A stretch of DNA of 64,000 nt from Pegea sp. RAD2-039 (GCA_034620365.1 JAQGEQ010000165.1:239186-303185); one strand, 5' to 3'; numbered from the stretch's first letter, positions 12,647 through 25,395 are shown. Notes: generated from the letters alone by a model not told the origin. Translations and numbers: made by a program.

Positions 12647-14062
12647 TCAATCTTCAAAAGATGAAGATTTAGTTACTGGAAGAAGTACCTGGAGAAGACG
12701 AGTCGTAAATTTGCTGATCTTAAGAATCAGTCTAGGAGGTTTACGATACAAAAAAAGATAATAAACTGGAAAACCGCTGAAAATAATCGCAGTTCCGACT
12801 AAAGCGGAAATTGTATCGGAGAAAAACGGAGTAATCACCAAAAACAAGCAACAAAATCCGAAAGAAATTGGATAGAAAAGCGAGAACTTGATTGGACGAT
12901 TCATTTCAGGCCGTTTATACCTCATCCAAAGCTGGCCAAAGATAGATAAAGTGACTGCCAACCAGTAACATATACTGAAGTAATTGATGAGAGTAAAGAC
13001 ATCCTCAACTAACAAATAAACTAAAGTTAAAATACTACTAAGTAGAATCCCTGGTATTGGAGTACAAAAGTCCGGACTAATCATCGCGAAGTAATCAGGT
13101 AGATGTCCTTCTCGCGCACCTACGTAATACAGACGAGACGAAGCCATGATCGAAGCATTGAGTCCACCGAAGCAGGACATAGCAACTGATATAGGAATGA
13201 TCCATTGAAAGGAACCAAGACACTTAGATCCGAATGTAACAGCAACAGCGTCAGATGAAATCATTTCAGCTGGAGTTAGAACCGCATAATAAGCTATGCT
13301 GGTTAGAAAATAGATCAAAGTACAAATTGGCATCGATATATAAATGGCTCTAGGTAAGTTTGTGAAAGGATCTTTTATTTCTTCTGTCATGTAGTTTAGT
13401 GTGTCCCAACCAGCAAAGGCGTATAGTCCAGAATACAGTGCCAAAGCCCAGCTTGCCACATTATAGTTTATACCCGACCAAGGGCTCTGTAACGAACTTG
13501 AAGCAGTGCCTTTACCAAGAGATACAAATCCAGTGATGATGATGACCACAAGCGCTAATATCTTGCCGTATGAAAACCAATCTTGTATACGAGTACCATA
13601 ACGAACACTGTAACAATTCATAGCGCAGATAAACAAGATGCTAACAGCTGCTAGAAGTCGGACAGATACAAATGGTGCTTCACAGTTCATAAAGAAAGGT
13701 TTAATCAAATAGTTTGCAAATGTAATTGCTTGTGAAGCTTGGACTGCCGGTTCAATCAGGAACACAGAAGTCCATATGCGAACGAAGGCGGTGAAACTAC
13801 CAAAAGCTTCTAAGATGTAAGCATAACTAGCTCCAGATTTAGTGATAGTTGTTCCTAGTTCAACGTAACACATCGCTCCTAGAAATGAGAAGATTCCACA
13901 AATAATCCACATAAGAAGACTTAAACCAACAGAACCACAGTTTTGTTGAATTCCTTTCGGTGATAAAAAAATTCCTGATCCTATAATATTACCAACAATC
14001 AAACACACTCCATTTACTAAACCAATTTTCTTTTCAAGCTTTGCAGCTGAAGCTGTTGCCAT
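12647..14062 (-). CDS. SLC7-family (LAT/y+LAT type) amino acid transporter light chain
   Basis: Intronless 471-residue frame with about 12 membrane segments. It opens with the APC-superfamily TM1 signature GNIIGSGIFLSPKG and continues through GASYAYILEAFGS, NYMTEEIKDP and later helices to LYRKPPRLIL. Residues FMNCEAP after TM3 align with the conserved cysteine that disulphide-links LAT light chains to the SLC3A2/4F2hc heavy chain. The family exchanges neutral or cationic amino acids across the plasma membrane. The frame is open upstream to 14203, but I chose MATASAAKLEKK at 14062. That start gives the usual short cytosolic N-terminus, while the extra 47 residues are hydrophobic and unlike the family. 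The exact subtype (LAT, y+LAT, asc or b0,+) cannot be fixed by eye. Confidence 0.9.
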   Translation of the reverse strand: MATASAAKLEKKIGLVNGVCLIVGNIIGSGIFLSPKGIQQNCGSVGLSLLMWIICGIFSFLGAMCYVELGTTITKSGASYAYILEAFGSFTAFVRIWTSVFLIEPAVQASQAITFANYLIKPFFMNCEAPFVSVRLLAAVSILFICAMNCYSVRYGTRIQDWFSYGKILALVVIIITGFVSLGKGTASSSLQSPWSGINYNVASWALALYSGLYAFAGWDTLNYMTEEIKDPFTNLPRAIYISMPICTLIYFLTSIAYYAVLTPAEMISSDAVAVTFGSKCLGSFQWIIPISVAMSCFGGLNASIMASSRLYYVGAREGHLPDYFAMISPDFCTPIPGILLSSILTLVYLLVEDVFTLINYFSICYWLAVTLSIFGQLWMRYKRPEMNRPIKFSLFYPISFGFCCLFLVITPFFSDTISALVGTAIIFSGFPVYYLFLYRKPPRLILKISKFTTRLLQVLLPVTKSSSFED

Positions 14063-17016
14063 CGTTAAGTTTGTGAGATAACTGAAAAGAAAAGTTTGGA
14101 TTAGAACTAAAATAAATTGATAAGCATCACAAAGTCGAACGTAACTGTTTCTGAGAAAGCAGATGTAAATAAAAGCTAAAAAAGTGTTACTTTTACAGAT
14201 CAAGATTGATTAAATTTTTTAAGATATTTAAAATAGATTTTAACAGTTCAAAAACAAAACGTAAAAGAACGTTGAACTATCCGCACAAGAACTTTGCTTT
14301 TGAAGATTTTTATGAAGCAGTAAACTGCGTTTGACTTCTTAAAAATTAATCTCAAATTCCTACTCATTAAGACTTAAATAAAATAATTTTTCAAGCTTTT
14401 ATAATGTTTGTTTAGAAATAACAAATAAAAAAACAGATTGATTAAAGCAAAGTTTAACGGTTGTTTTTAGAAAACCTCAAATATTTACTTGTATTGTTTC
14501 AAACAAATTGACACTACATTTACAACCTGGTTATTTTGTAAAAATTGTTAAGTAAACACTTTATGTAAATATAAAATTAACATATAACCGTTAAAAATTA
14601 AAAGAAATTTCTGCCTTCAATTAATTACTTTTCTTAACTTTTTTGAAATTTAATTCAATCTTTTGCAACTGAACATTTTTCTTACTTTTACTGACAAACC
14701 GCTAAATATAAAAACTAAACTTATCTCCTTTACATCTTTTGATCTTTTAAACATATCTCCATCTTTTGTTGTTAAGGTTATTATTAACACTTTCTTATAT
14801 ATCAAATATATAAACAGGAAATTACGTTTTATGTTGGTGATACCCCTGTTTGTCTTTATATCAATTAGTAATTTCATTCTAATGTCACTTTTTATAACAT
14901 TTATCTTTTTAAATGTGTTTAAACTTTAGATGGTAAATTATTAAACAGTTTCACTTTTTCTAATGCAAATAACAACTTTAACTGCTTCTTAAATAAAAGC
15001 TCATATATTAATAACTATTTATATCTAAACAACTGATTTCTTTGAAATAAACTACTTTATTTTAAGTTAATATATTTAATCGAACATTTGCACATTAAAA
15101 ATAAATTTATAAACAAAAAAATATTGTTTATAACCTTAATTTGGTGAATAACAAGTCCTAAGTACAATCTAAATATTAAAAAACATTTAAGATTAGTCAA
15201 TTGCAAAAATAATTGAAAACTGATTGAAATTATTTTAGAAGACGAATATTTGCTGTATTTGTATAAAATAATATTTGCTTACTGAAATATATTGGAAATC
15301 AATTTATTTTCTTTACCAAATTCACTTCTTAAAGTAAATTTAAGATTTGAATTTTCAACGTCAACAATTTTTCTATATTATTTATTTAAACAGATTTAGA
15401 AAAATATTTGTAACTAAGTCACTATGTACGTATGAAGACCAGTTTATCAGTATTAATTTATAGATTATAAACAACTTTTTAAAATAACAATTATTACATA
15501 CTTCTTATATTATAAAAAAGTTTATTTTATTATCAAATGTTTATTTATTTAGTTTCAGATAAAACATCAATAATACAATATATATAAGATTATATATACA
15601 AATCGTATATGCCTTCTTAAAACACTTAGCTTTTGGAGTCTCTGTCTATCAGCACCCTGATAAGCTAAAAATAAATCTTAAGTTTTAAATTTAGATCAAA
15701 TTACTTAATCAAGAAAACTTCCTGCTTTTTTTAAACTGAAAAAATCTACTCATGGCTATTTTCAGATTATTCCAATACCAAGTTGTTTCAATTTTGAAAA
15801 TAAAAGTTGAGAGATAAAAACTCTTCACTAATTGAATTTTGAAATTGAAACAACAACTTTTGATAATAAACTTTCAATTTTATTTAAATTTTGAAGAATT
15901 ACTTTTTAAATAATAAGTTTTTGTTGTTTATAAGAAAATAATTTTTAGAAACATTTTAGTTTAAAGAAGAAAATATAATTTCTATCTCCACTTGAAACAG
16001 AATAAATAAAAAAACTGAAATTATTACATCCTCATCTTCCTGAAAGTCTTTATTTAAATCTCATTTTTGATAATTCAATTATAGTTTCATCAATATCGTG
16101 ATGTCAGAAATTTCTACAACAAAATTCTATCAACTTTTTTACTCCTTTTTTATAATTTCGAAGAATAAATTGTTTCAAATTTCAATCAAAGTTTAAAAGT
16201 ATTGAGTTTTTGATCAACTTATTTCGAATATTCAAATTAGTTTCCATAAATTGTGTTTTAAAAACTTTGAAGAAATTTTATTGATGATTTAAACTTTGTA
16301 TCTTAACTTTAGTCTCTTGTAGAACTATTTATAAATTTATCTGAATGTTTAAGCGGCAAAACGTTATCAGCAAATCTCAGCTGGAAATATAAGATGCATT
16401 CTAATTCATCTGGTATTTGCTGGTGACAATGAAATGATGTTATTGTATAAAAGTCAACTTTTTGAAAAGTATTAAAATTTAAAGATATTTTTTTAAGTTT
16501 CTATTCAACATTCTTTTAGTGAAAAACCAACCAAGAAATTTTGAATGAAATCTTGATTATATACTTCAATATCAAAGAAGTTACTTGGAAATTAATTTAG
16601 CTTTTCATCTAGTTACATCCTGTGTGGTTTTGATTTAATTTGTCAAGTACAGTAATAGTCTATTTTTTTACAATTTCGAACTTTAACACTTTTCACTAAA
16701 GCTTAAAAATTTCTGAACAGAATTAACTTTGATTTTGATATTTTAGAGTTGTGGACAACAAAAACTATCAGGTGACATCTTAATTAAATCTTAATAATCA
16801 AATTATTAGAAAAAGACTTTTATAATTTTAAAATTCTTTTCAAATAATAATTAATAATATTTTTTTATTTCATGAAAACACTTATAAGGCCATAGTTCGT
16901 ACAAGTAGAAAAACAAGTCGATCCAAAAGTTTATTTATTTCACAAATATCTCGACCAACAATTTTCGTTTTTATACTTCTCATGTTTAAGTTTTAAAAAA
17001 CTCGAAGAAAATCTAA
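14063..17016. other. AT-rich intergenic sequence
   Basis: Nearly 3 kb without a supported gene. Overlapping opposite-strand frames at 14650-14929 have no motif. I looked for exons with splice sites on both strands and found none that join. Confidence 0.45.
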
Positions 17017-17505
17017 TTAGCAAAAAGTATAATCATAATACTCTGTAGAATCACTAAAGGATGAAGATCCAAGTTCTTTTCTTGGTCTTGAATCGAGATT
17101 ATATGAATGTTCGGTTTGTCGATGTGGTAGTTGATTGTTGAGATTTCTTGCTGTAGTTAAATTGCTTCTTAATGTTCCGATTTGATTCAAATGAAGTTGC
17201 TGCTGCTTGTTCAAGGGCGGGTTGTGGACTTGCACAAAGTTTCTATAAAGTCCTGAAGATGACTCTGACATCAAGTCATAAACATTTTCATCTTCAGCTG
17301 TTACAGCAGCATTTTCATTATTGTTAGGAGTGGTTAGAACTGGATTTGTGTCTGTAGATGTCGGTAACTCAACTGCTGAAACAGTCTGTAAATTTGAACG
17401 ACATAAACACAAGAATAATAAAGAAGCTACAACGAGAACCATTAAAACAATAAGAAGGAGTAGAGAAGCGTTACTTGAGATAAACTCATCAATTATCTTA
17501 TTCAT
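17017..17505 (-). CDS. Small single-pass membrane protein, unknown family
   Basis: 162-residue frame. A short N-terminus with an NAS glycosylation site is followed by one hydrophobic segment (about residues 14-36, SLLLLIVLMVLVVASLLFLC) and a long polar tail rich in Ser, Thr, Asn and Gln. The tail carries tyrosine motifs, including YDLM, which fits the YxxPhi endocytic sorting pattern, and a terminal STEYYDYTFC. There is no cleavable signal peptide, so a type III topology with a cytosolic tail is likely. I do not recognise the family. Composition is clearly less AT-rich than the flanks, which supports it being real. It may be one exon of a longer gene. Confidence 0.55.
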   Translation of the reverse strand: MNKIIDEFISSNASLLLLIVLMVLVVASLLFLCLCRSNLQTVSAVELPTSTDTNPVLTTPNNNENAAVTAEDENVYDLMSESSSGLYRNFVQVHNPPLNKQQQLHLNQIGTLRSNLTTARNLNNQLPHRQTEHSYNLDSRPRKELGSSSFSDSTEYYDYTFC

Positions 17506-18259
17506 TTCAATCTACATTTAAATTTCTGACAAAATATTTCAGCAACTATTTCAGACTGAAAACATTTTCAGTTGCTTTTTAACTTATACTTTTCTAACTG
17601 TTTTAAAACTAAACTGATTCAATCTTAGCGACTTTGGAAATAGGAAACAGCTAAAACAAAAGAACTAGAATAGATTTCACTTCAATGTTGTTTGCATGAA
17701 TTGAAGTTCACTGCTGCAGCTTCGGTCGTGTTTAAAATATTTCTAAGTTTAAAAAATTCTCACAAAATATCTGCAACTTAAAATTATTTTTGTGAAAGTT
17801 CACTTAAAGTTCAGTTTGATAAATTAAAAATTGAGTTAAGAAAATTATTTTCTTCTAAAAATTTTCTATTATTTAATTGATACAAAATAAAAACAATTTA
17901 GTCACAAATGAGAACTTTTTCTATTTGATGAATCAGGTAATGAGTAACACTGCTACTAAATAATAGATTTATTTTTATTAAAAATATATTTTAGATCATC
18001 TAATATTTAACTTAAAAAATTAACTTGAAGTTGAATAGAAAAGTTAATAAAGAAATTTTCAAATCAATTCTTCAAGATTATGATAATTCTTATTTACAAA
18101 TTTATTTTTCAAAATTTGCTGATTTGTTTGAAAATATTCAGAAAATTATTTAGTTTTTTTCGAGTATAGAATAAATAAAATTTCAGAAACTAAATTAATT
18201 TGTGATTTGTTCAATTTCAAATGATGAAGAATTTTGAAGGACAAAAGATTTTCAATGAA
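17506..18259. other. AT-rich intergenic sequence
   Basis: No open frame or exon with support. It probably contains the 5' flank of the membrane protein gene and the 3'UTR of the synergin gene. Confidence 0.5.
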
Positions 18260-21200
18260 TCAATTGATGATTAGTTGAGAAATTGAAGATGTAAGAGACG
18301 GTAGAGAAGAATCAATATTATTGATCCACAAGTTGGCACAAGTAGGGTGATAAGTAGAACCTCCAAAATTGATGATGTTGCTGCTTACAGCGATATAACC
18401 TCCACAAATTTCACAAATTTGTAGTTTATCTTCATCTTTCAATAATTTATCAGTTTCTTGCTGAAAAAGAATCAATTTGAAGAAATTAGTGAGAAAATGT
18501 TTGATGCAAACCAAAATTGGAGAGTTTGGACAAAAAGCTAAGACATTATTCCACGTAAGGTCGATTTGCTTGCCGAGAACGAACAAATCTTTTATTTGAT
18601 CGTATTCTTTTTGTGAACAGTTTGAACAACTCTTAATTATTCGCACCGAGACCCCGTGAACTTCACATAAATCTAGAAAATGATTTGATGAAAGATTTCC
18701 ACGAAAAACTGATCTATGAAACGACCTTGCATGAAACGTTGACCCTGACATGAGTAGACGACTTCCTGACACACTTTCGGAGAATCTATTGAACTGATGA
18801 CGTTGTTGACTGACGTCAAAATATTCAAACAGCATTGCAGAGTTTGTTGCCAAACTTGACGATCGTATTTGTTGCTCGATTCAATCATCTTATTCTCGAC
18901 TTCTTCATCTGCTAGAGTGTTCATCTTTGGAAGATCTTCATGAAAAGTTTTTTTAGGAAGAGTTAATTTCAGTAAAAAGTTTGAAAATCATCAAAACTTC
19001 AGAAGTTTATAAACAAGTTGGAATCTGTCTTCACTTGTTACAAATAAACTGATAAAAACTTTCAGTAAAAAAAACTTCTCAAATCAAACTGGATAAACTG
19101 AAAAACGAATGTGAAGCAGCAAAACTGAAATTGAAAAAAGAAACTGAAGTGGATTTGAAGGGTTCTTGTTTCAAAAAATTCGAAGAGAAATTGAAACTGA
19201 CGAAATATTCAAATCACCTGACTCTTCATTCGAGATCTTCTTCTCATCTTTGCTCTGAAGATTCGATTGAACTGACTCCATCACTTCATCAGATGACGTC
19301 ACGTCACTTACTTCTAGATGTGAATTATGCAAATGAGTAGCGGGAAGCTTGGATGTTGGAACAAACCTAATTCATCGAGTGCAGTAAGATCGAATCTTGG
19401 TTTCTTCTTCTTCTCAATTTCCTTCTTCTTCTCAAAACTCTCAAACTTTTCAAAAATGTCGAAAGTTGTGAGACTAGAATTGCCATGAAAGGAAGAGAAC
19501 TCTGTGTCCTGCATTTAAAAGATCAAACAAAGATTCAGGATGAAAATTTGCACCTCAATCGGAGGAGGAATTTGCGAGAAGTCCCCAAAGTCATCTTCTT
19601 CAAAGTTATCAAGAGGAGGAAGATCAGGTTCAAGATCAAATCCGACTTCTTCAGGATCAGTTGAGACTGCTCCGAAGGGTTCAGAGATTTTTGAAGTCGT
19701 TCGTGAATCTGATTGGCTGAAATTGATCTCTGTCAGCTGATTGGTTGTTTCAAAAAGATCATCTGCGGCCGGAACTTCCGGTTGAGAGGTTTCCGGGAAA
19801 GTTGATGAAAAGTCCCCAAAATCTTCCAGATTATTTGATGGATTCAAATCTTTCGGAAATGTGGATGAAAAGGCTCCGAAATCTTCTTCTTTTGATCCTT
19901 CAATCCCAGCAAAGTCCGAAGGAGCAACATCCGAAGGAGCAACATCCAAAGGAGCAACATCCAAAGGAGCAACATCCAAAGGAGCAACATCCAAAGGAGC
20001 AACATCCAAAGGAGCAACATCCAAAGGAGCAACATCCAAAGGAGCAACATCCAAAGGAGTAACATCCAAAGGAGCAACATCCGAAGGAGCAACTTCCGAA
20101 GGAACAACATCCGAAGGAGCAACATCCGAAGATGTTTTTGAAAGTCCTTGCTCAGCAAATGCGGATGTAAAGAGATTCATCTCATCTTGATCCTTAAAAG
20201 CAGCGTAACGATCCTCATCTTCTGATCTTTGAGGATTCACATCTTGCCACTGATCTTGGGACTTTGTGATCTTATTCGGATCTTCATAAGATTGATTGGA
20301 TGTCTCTTCAGGAGGTTTAAATTCTGCGAAATCTCCAAATTCTTCATCTTCATCTTGAAGATTTTGAGTGGATGCAAGAGAGGACTTTAAGATTGATTCT
20401 TCATATGAGGGGGGCGATAGAGTTTCGAAGAAGTCTTTCGAAGAATTTGATTGTTTTTGGAGGGTCCCAGAAGATACTGGATGTTGCTGGAGGGTCCCAG
20501 AAGCTACTGGAGGTTGTTGGAGGGTCCCAAAAGATACTGGATGTTGTTGGAGGGTCCCAGAAGATACTGGATGTTGCTGGAGGGTCCCAGAAGATACTGG
20601 AGGCTGTTGGAGGGTCCCAGAAGATACTGGATGTTGCTGGAGGGTCCCAAAAGATACTGGATGTTGTTGGAGGGTCCCAGAAGATACTGGATGTTGCTGG
20701 AGGGTCCCAGAAGATACTGGAGGCTGTTGGAGGGTCCCAGAAGATACTGGATGTTGCTGGAGGGTCCCAAAAGATACTGGATGTTGTTGGAGGGTCCCAG
20801 AAGATACTGGATGTTGCTGGAGGGTCCCAGAAGATACTGGAGGTTGTTGGAGGGTCCCAGAAGCTACTGGAGGTTGTTGGAGGGTCCCAAAAGATACTGG
20901 ATGTTGTTGGAGGGTCCCAGAAGATACTGGATGTTGCTGGAGGGTCCCAGAAGATACTGGAGGTTGTTGGAGGGTCCCAGAAGATACTGGATGTTGCTGG
21001 AGGGTCCCAGAAGCTACTGGAGGTTGTTGGAGGGTCCCAAAAGATACTGGATGTTGTTGGAGGGTCCCAGAAGATACTGGATGTTGCTGGAGGGTCCCAG
21101 AAGATACTGGAGGTTGTTGGAGGGTCCCAGAAGATACTGGATGTTGCTGGAGGGTCCCAGAAGATACTGGATGTTGCTGGAGGGTCCCAGAAGCTACTGG

Positions 21201-22874
21201 ATGTTGTCGGAGGGTCCTAGAAGCTACTGGATGTTGCTGGAGGATCCCAGAAGATACTGGATGTTGTTGGAGGGTCCCAGAAGATACTGGATGTTGCTGG
21301 AGGGTCCCAGAAGCTACTGGATGTTGTCGGAGGGTCCCAGAAGCTACTGGATGTTGCTGGAGGCTCCCAGAAGCTACTGGAGGTTGTTGGAGGGTCCCAG
21401 AAGATACTAGATGTTGCTGGAGGGTCCCAGAAGCTACTGGAGTTTGTCGGAGGGTCCCAGAAGCTACTGGATGTTGCTGGAGGGTCCCAGAAGCTACTGG
21501 AGGTTGTTGGAGGGTCCCAGAAGATACTGGATGTTGCTGGAGGGTCCCAGAAGATACTGGATGTTGCTGGAGGGTCCCAGGAGCTACTGGATGTTGTTGG
21601 AGGGTCCCAGAAGCTACTGGATGTTGCTGGAGGTTATTGGGAGTTATTTGATACTGTTTAACTTTCTGAGATGCAGTTTGATGAGATAAAACAACTTTAG
21701 ATGGAACTTTATGATGTGGGACGTTTATAGAAGGAACTGAAGTTTGTTGGGAAGTTTGGATGTTGAAATTTGGAAGAGGAGCAGAATGGAGGCGGGAAAG
21801 TTTATGAATATTCGGATCTAAATCACCAGACTGAAAAAACTCATCAGTAAATATCATGAGTAAATTTTTGTAAGGCTTTAAAAATTCACCTGAACTAAAG
21901 CAATTAAGGCAAGAAGAATATAGAGCTCGTGTTGACTCAGTCTTCCTGGAATTGCTTGGTTTGCAATCGACCATAAACGTCCTAATACCTCTGTTGATAG
22001 TAAAGATTGAAGTAGGATGTGATAGACTTTTCCTGTATCAACTAATCCATCTGGAGACATACTAGCTTCAAAAACCTGTTGATGAATCATTATTTGAAAA
22101 TATTTGCAACAAATGACAAATGATTTACTTGATGATAAACTAATGGAATATAAGATGGGTTGTTTAACCATGAAATTGAAGTTGGTTTGATTTGTTGAAA
22201 ACCAGTTGATGGTACTAGATGTTAATACATTGAAATGAATTGTTACTAATAAAAAGATACAAACTTTGAAGTGTTGAATTTTTTGTAGTAAAATTGTTAT
22301 TATTTTCAGATATTTGAAAATCAGAAGATGCCTGATGAAAACTCCCAAAATCATCATCATCCTTAAATCAAATAATTTGTTCTTAATGATTCACTAATTA
22401 AATAAAATATTTGTTGTAAAAACTAATAATAAATACCCCTTTAAAACATTTATCTTTTAATTTGTTTTAGCTTTCATAATTTTTCAACAAAATTTTATTA
22501 TAAGAAAAATTATCAACTTAAATATAAGAAACCAAAACTTTTTGAACCTCTAAAACTTGCTGATTATTTTTCAAAACTATATTAGAAAGCATCGAATCTA
22601 AAGAAGTCTTCTTAAAATTGTTTTCTGAAAAAGACTATTATCAATTTTTCACATATACATACTTTTTGTCAAAAGTTAGTTTTATATAAATTCAAGAAAC
22701 ACAATTTCATATTAGTTAATCTTACATAAAAAAAAGAAAAAAGATTTTTTGAACTTACGAAAGTTCCTGAAATTCATTTGTTGTTCTAATTTATAACGTT
22801 GATGTTGGTTTGTGTCTTCCATGAAAATCTCTTCAAGTTTTCTTTTCTTACTCAGAAAGCTTTTAGGTTTTGAG
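18260..22874 (-). CDS. SYNRG: Gamma-synergin-like AP-1 accessory protein (5' end not found)
   Basis: Multi-exon minus-strand gene. Reading downward: a charged exon ending near 22762 (KKRKLEEIFMED...); an exon near 22270-22360 with a DDDFGSF motif; EH-domain exons ending near 21891 (SWLNNPSYIPLVYHQ, then VFEASMSPDGLVDTGKVY and WSIANQAIPGRLSQHELY); a very large exon of about 19540-21840 with four more DFGDF/DFGAF motifs; short exons with DTEFSSFHG and TFDIFEKF; and a C-terminal domain (SNKYDRQVWQQTLQCC, CSNCSQKEYD, CEICGGYIAVSS...YHPTCANLW) ending at 18260. Known synergin gamma binds the AP-1 gamma ear through its DFxDF motifs, while its EH domain binds NPF-type partners at the trans-Golgi and endosomes. 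The large exon contains two minisatellites. The initiator exon was not identified; a Met at 22820 is possible. Confidence 0.85.
19915..20130 (-). repeat. 15-bp coding minisatellite, about 14 copies
   Basis: Tandem 15-bp unit (GGAGCAACATCCAAA on the plus strand) within the synergin exon. Read on the minus strand it encodes APLDV/APSDV five-residue repeats. Edge copies carry G in place of A (the Ser form) and central copies are nearly identical, which is typical of recent slippage or unequal exchange. The reading frame is preserved. Confidence 0.93.
20451..21640 (-). repeat. 30-bp coding minisatellite, about 40 copies, with a 120-bp higher-order unit
   Basis: About 40 head-to-tail copies of a 30-bp unit in the synergin exon, encoding a ten-residue LQQHPVSSGT-type repeat on the minus strand. 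Variants (QQHP, QQPP, RQHP; VSSGT, VASGT, VSFGT) recur in order: a four-unit block is exactly repeated at 20581-20700 and 20701-20820. All plus-strand frames are also open, because no unit contains a stop; I regard those as shadows. The repeat is rich in Gln, Pro and Ser and should be disordered. Confidence 0.95.
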
Positions 22875-23600
22875 CTAAAATTTTAAGATTTTAATTTTAA
22901 TAAATTCATTTTGAAATTGTTAAAAACAATAATTAAAAATTTAAATTTATTTCTATTAATAATTTAACTTTTAACTTAAAGTTTTATGATTTAAAATATA
23001 TTTTTATATAAATATATAATTTTAGTAAATATCTAATAAAGTTGATATAAAATTCTTAAGATAATATCATAAGATAAATCTATACAAAATATTCATAAGG
23101 ATGGTAAAATAAAATAATAATAAATTAGTAAAAAGTTTATCAACATAAAAAATTAACCAAAAAGTACATTTTTAAAGAAAATAATTTCAAATGATGACTA
23201 TTTTATATTACTACTTCAAAAAGTTATATTTTAAATATCAAATTTTCAATAAGAAAAATATTATTAAAATTTAGAATTGCTTAAAGATAATAAAAAAGAA
23301 AAGAAAATTTAAAACAACAAACTAAAATAAAAAAATGAAATAGCATTTTTATATTTTGTTGTAGAAAATAAACTTTTCCTAAAATTTATTCAATCAAAAT
23401 AAAACTTGTTTTGGTTCAAGTATAAGAAAATTTAATTTTAAATGGTCATTGCAATTACACAATTCATAAATAGTAGTAAGCATAAACTAAACTTATCTGA
23501 CATTTTTTAAGGTACTTCTAGTTTATTATTTATTAAATAATAATAAATTTATAATGGCGTGTCAGATTAAGAAAGCCAAAGTCGGGTAATTCCCTTTAAA
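22875..23600. other. AT-rich intergenic sequence
   Basis: Very AT-rich. It probably includes the unseen 5' end of the synergin gene, but I see no exon with a Met and a matching donor. Confidence 0.4.
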
Positions 23601-23619
23601 GCAACTTTTTAGTTATACT

Positions 23620-24290
23620 TAGTAAAAAATTATTAATTAAAATTTGTTTATTTATTAGAATAAATGCGAAGGAGGGTGACTGAAAAGAGCACCTCTCGCT
23701 AACACACAACCTCATAAATAATATATCTATTAAATATAAGTAAGATAGAAATGTATAAAAATAGATGTAACATGGCATTTATTTATTTATTTATTACAAT
23801 AAATGTGCAGGAGGGTGCCTAAAGAGAGCACCTCTCGCTAACACACATTCTCACAAATTAGTACCCATATATCTGTGCATAGAATGTTACATAGAACGCT
23901 AAGGATGAAGAAAAAAGAAAAGGAATGACAGCTTATAGACGAAAATTTTGGCGATATTAAACTTGAACAGCACGAGAGAGTCTCACATAATAATGTCTGA
24001 TGGCAGCTGGTTTCTACAACTCCGAAATTTGCCTTGATTAAAGTACCAGGTGAAAAGTGATTATTAAGGTGTGTGCCGCCTGAAAGTGATAAGAAGGAAT
24101 TCGTTTTTCATAAAAACAAAGCAGAGATCTGATGAGGGGTGTTGAAAAACAGATGATCTCAAAGAAGACGTAGTCCTTAGTTACTATATTCTGTTTGAGA
24201 ATGTGTGTCAACGAGAAGGTTCTTTTCAGATTTTCCTTTTCTGCATTTTTTTGTAACAAGCTTTGCAGATGTCAGATAACATTAATTTGT
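23620..24290 (-). mobile_element. Decayed LINE (non-LTR retrotransposon) 3' end
   Basis: On the minus strand around 23930-24030, broken frames read like the last residues of a LINE reverse transcriptase ORF: RNQLPSDII followed by a stop and then SLVLFKFNIAKIF, the common 'WNSLPxxIV...sFKxxL' ending. Downstream there is a sequence with GAGGTGCTCTC...CACCCTCC, ending in repeated TAAA/TATT units like a LINE 3' tail. That tail is present twice (about 23640-23720 and 23780-23860), which suggests a second truncated copy. It is too degraded to assign a clade and has no intact catalytic domain. Confidence 0.5.
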
Positions 24291-25395
24291 TTTGAGACGT
24301 TAAAAGAGATATATAAATACAACAAATTCTGATTTTAGGCTTTATAAAAAAGAAACAAATAATTTCAAAACTGTTTTTGGAAAATGAAAACTTATATCGA
24401 CCAGTTTATCAGTCAGTGGACAGGTGACCTGTATGGGTAAACTATTGAGTTCAAAATCTTTATAAAGCAAATTTTTTGAGTTAGAAATATAATCCTAGAA
24501 TTTCAAATGCAGTTTTAAGAAATTTGTTTTTAAATTGTTTTTTATGCTTTTATGCTTTAGACATTTTTTCTGATTAACTTGCGTCATTTCATCGTAACTA
24601 CTGATGACGTCATCACTCGTTTTCAGCGTATCTTACATATTTCTTTTTACTGCATCTCTGAATTATCTTCAGACTTTTTTTGTGAGTTACTTTCAAATAG
24701 TGGCTTGGTCAGTTCACACTATGTTAACAACTTTTTGATAAAATAAAATGCGAAAGAAATTTGCTTTTTCGGCTTTCAATCAATATAAATATTTTGTTTA
24801 TATTTTGAAGAATATTTATTTAAAAACATTTTTAACCAATACTTCTTTATTAATCTTTTCAATTTTGACATACGTCCAATTTTTGAATACAATAAATAGA
24901 TAAAATCGGAACCTATTAAATTGCACCTTTTGCATACGCATCAGGCTCATTTACTTAATTTTAGTTTTTCAATGAATTATTTTTCTATCAAGTTTGCAAC
25001 GAAATATTTTAATCGTGATTAAAATTTTCTATTCTTAGAAAATTTGAAAACTATTTTTTTCTTTAAATTAAACCTTTGAATTTTTTATTTGTAGTTTGCT
25101 TAAATGTTTATTAATAAATATAAAATATTTTGTTGTTTATTCAAAATATTTTAAAGTTTAGTAATTTATATAAAATCTCAAATTATAAATTCCTTATTTT
25201 TTTTTTCTTGTTGATATTAATTTTTTTGTTCTAAAATTTATATATATATATTTTATTTATAGAATTATTAAGTAATAAACATAAATCACTGGATTAACTT
25301 TATTTAAATTATTAAATTTAAATTTTTTTAAGAATTATTTTATTTTCAAAGTTTATTTAAAATATTTTTTTGCATCTATTTTTTAGGTATTTGTA
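24291..25395. other. AT-rich intergenic sequence
   Basis: No coding exon supported. It ends in a pyrimidine-rich tract and TTTTTTAG just before the next start codon, suggesting a 5'UTR intron acceptor. Confidence 0.45.

Noticed and set aside
14650..14929. Overlapping small frames on both strands
   Set aside because: AT-rich composition, no motif, no splice partners.
20368..21689. Long plus-strand open frames across the synergin repeat
   Set aside because: They result from a stop-free 30-bp unit. The minus frame continues into recognised synergin domains on both sides, while the plus frames do not.
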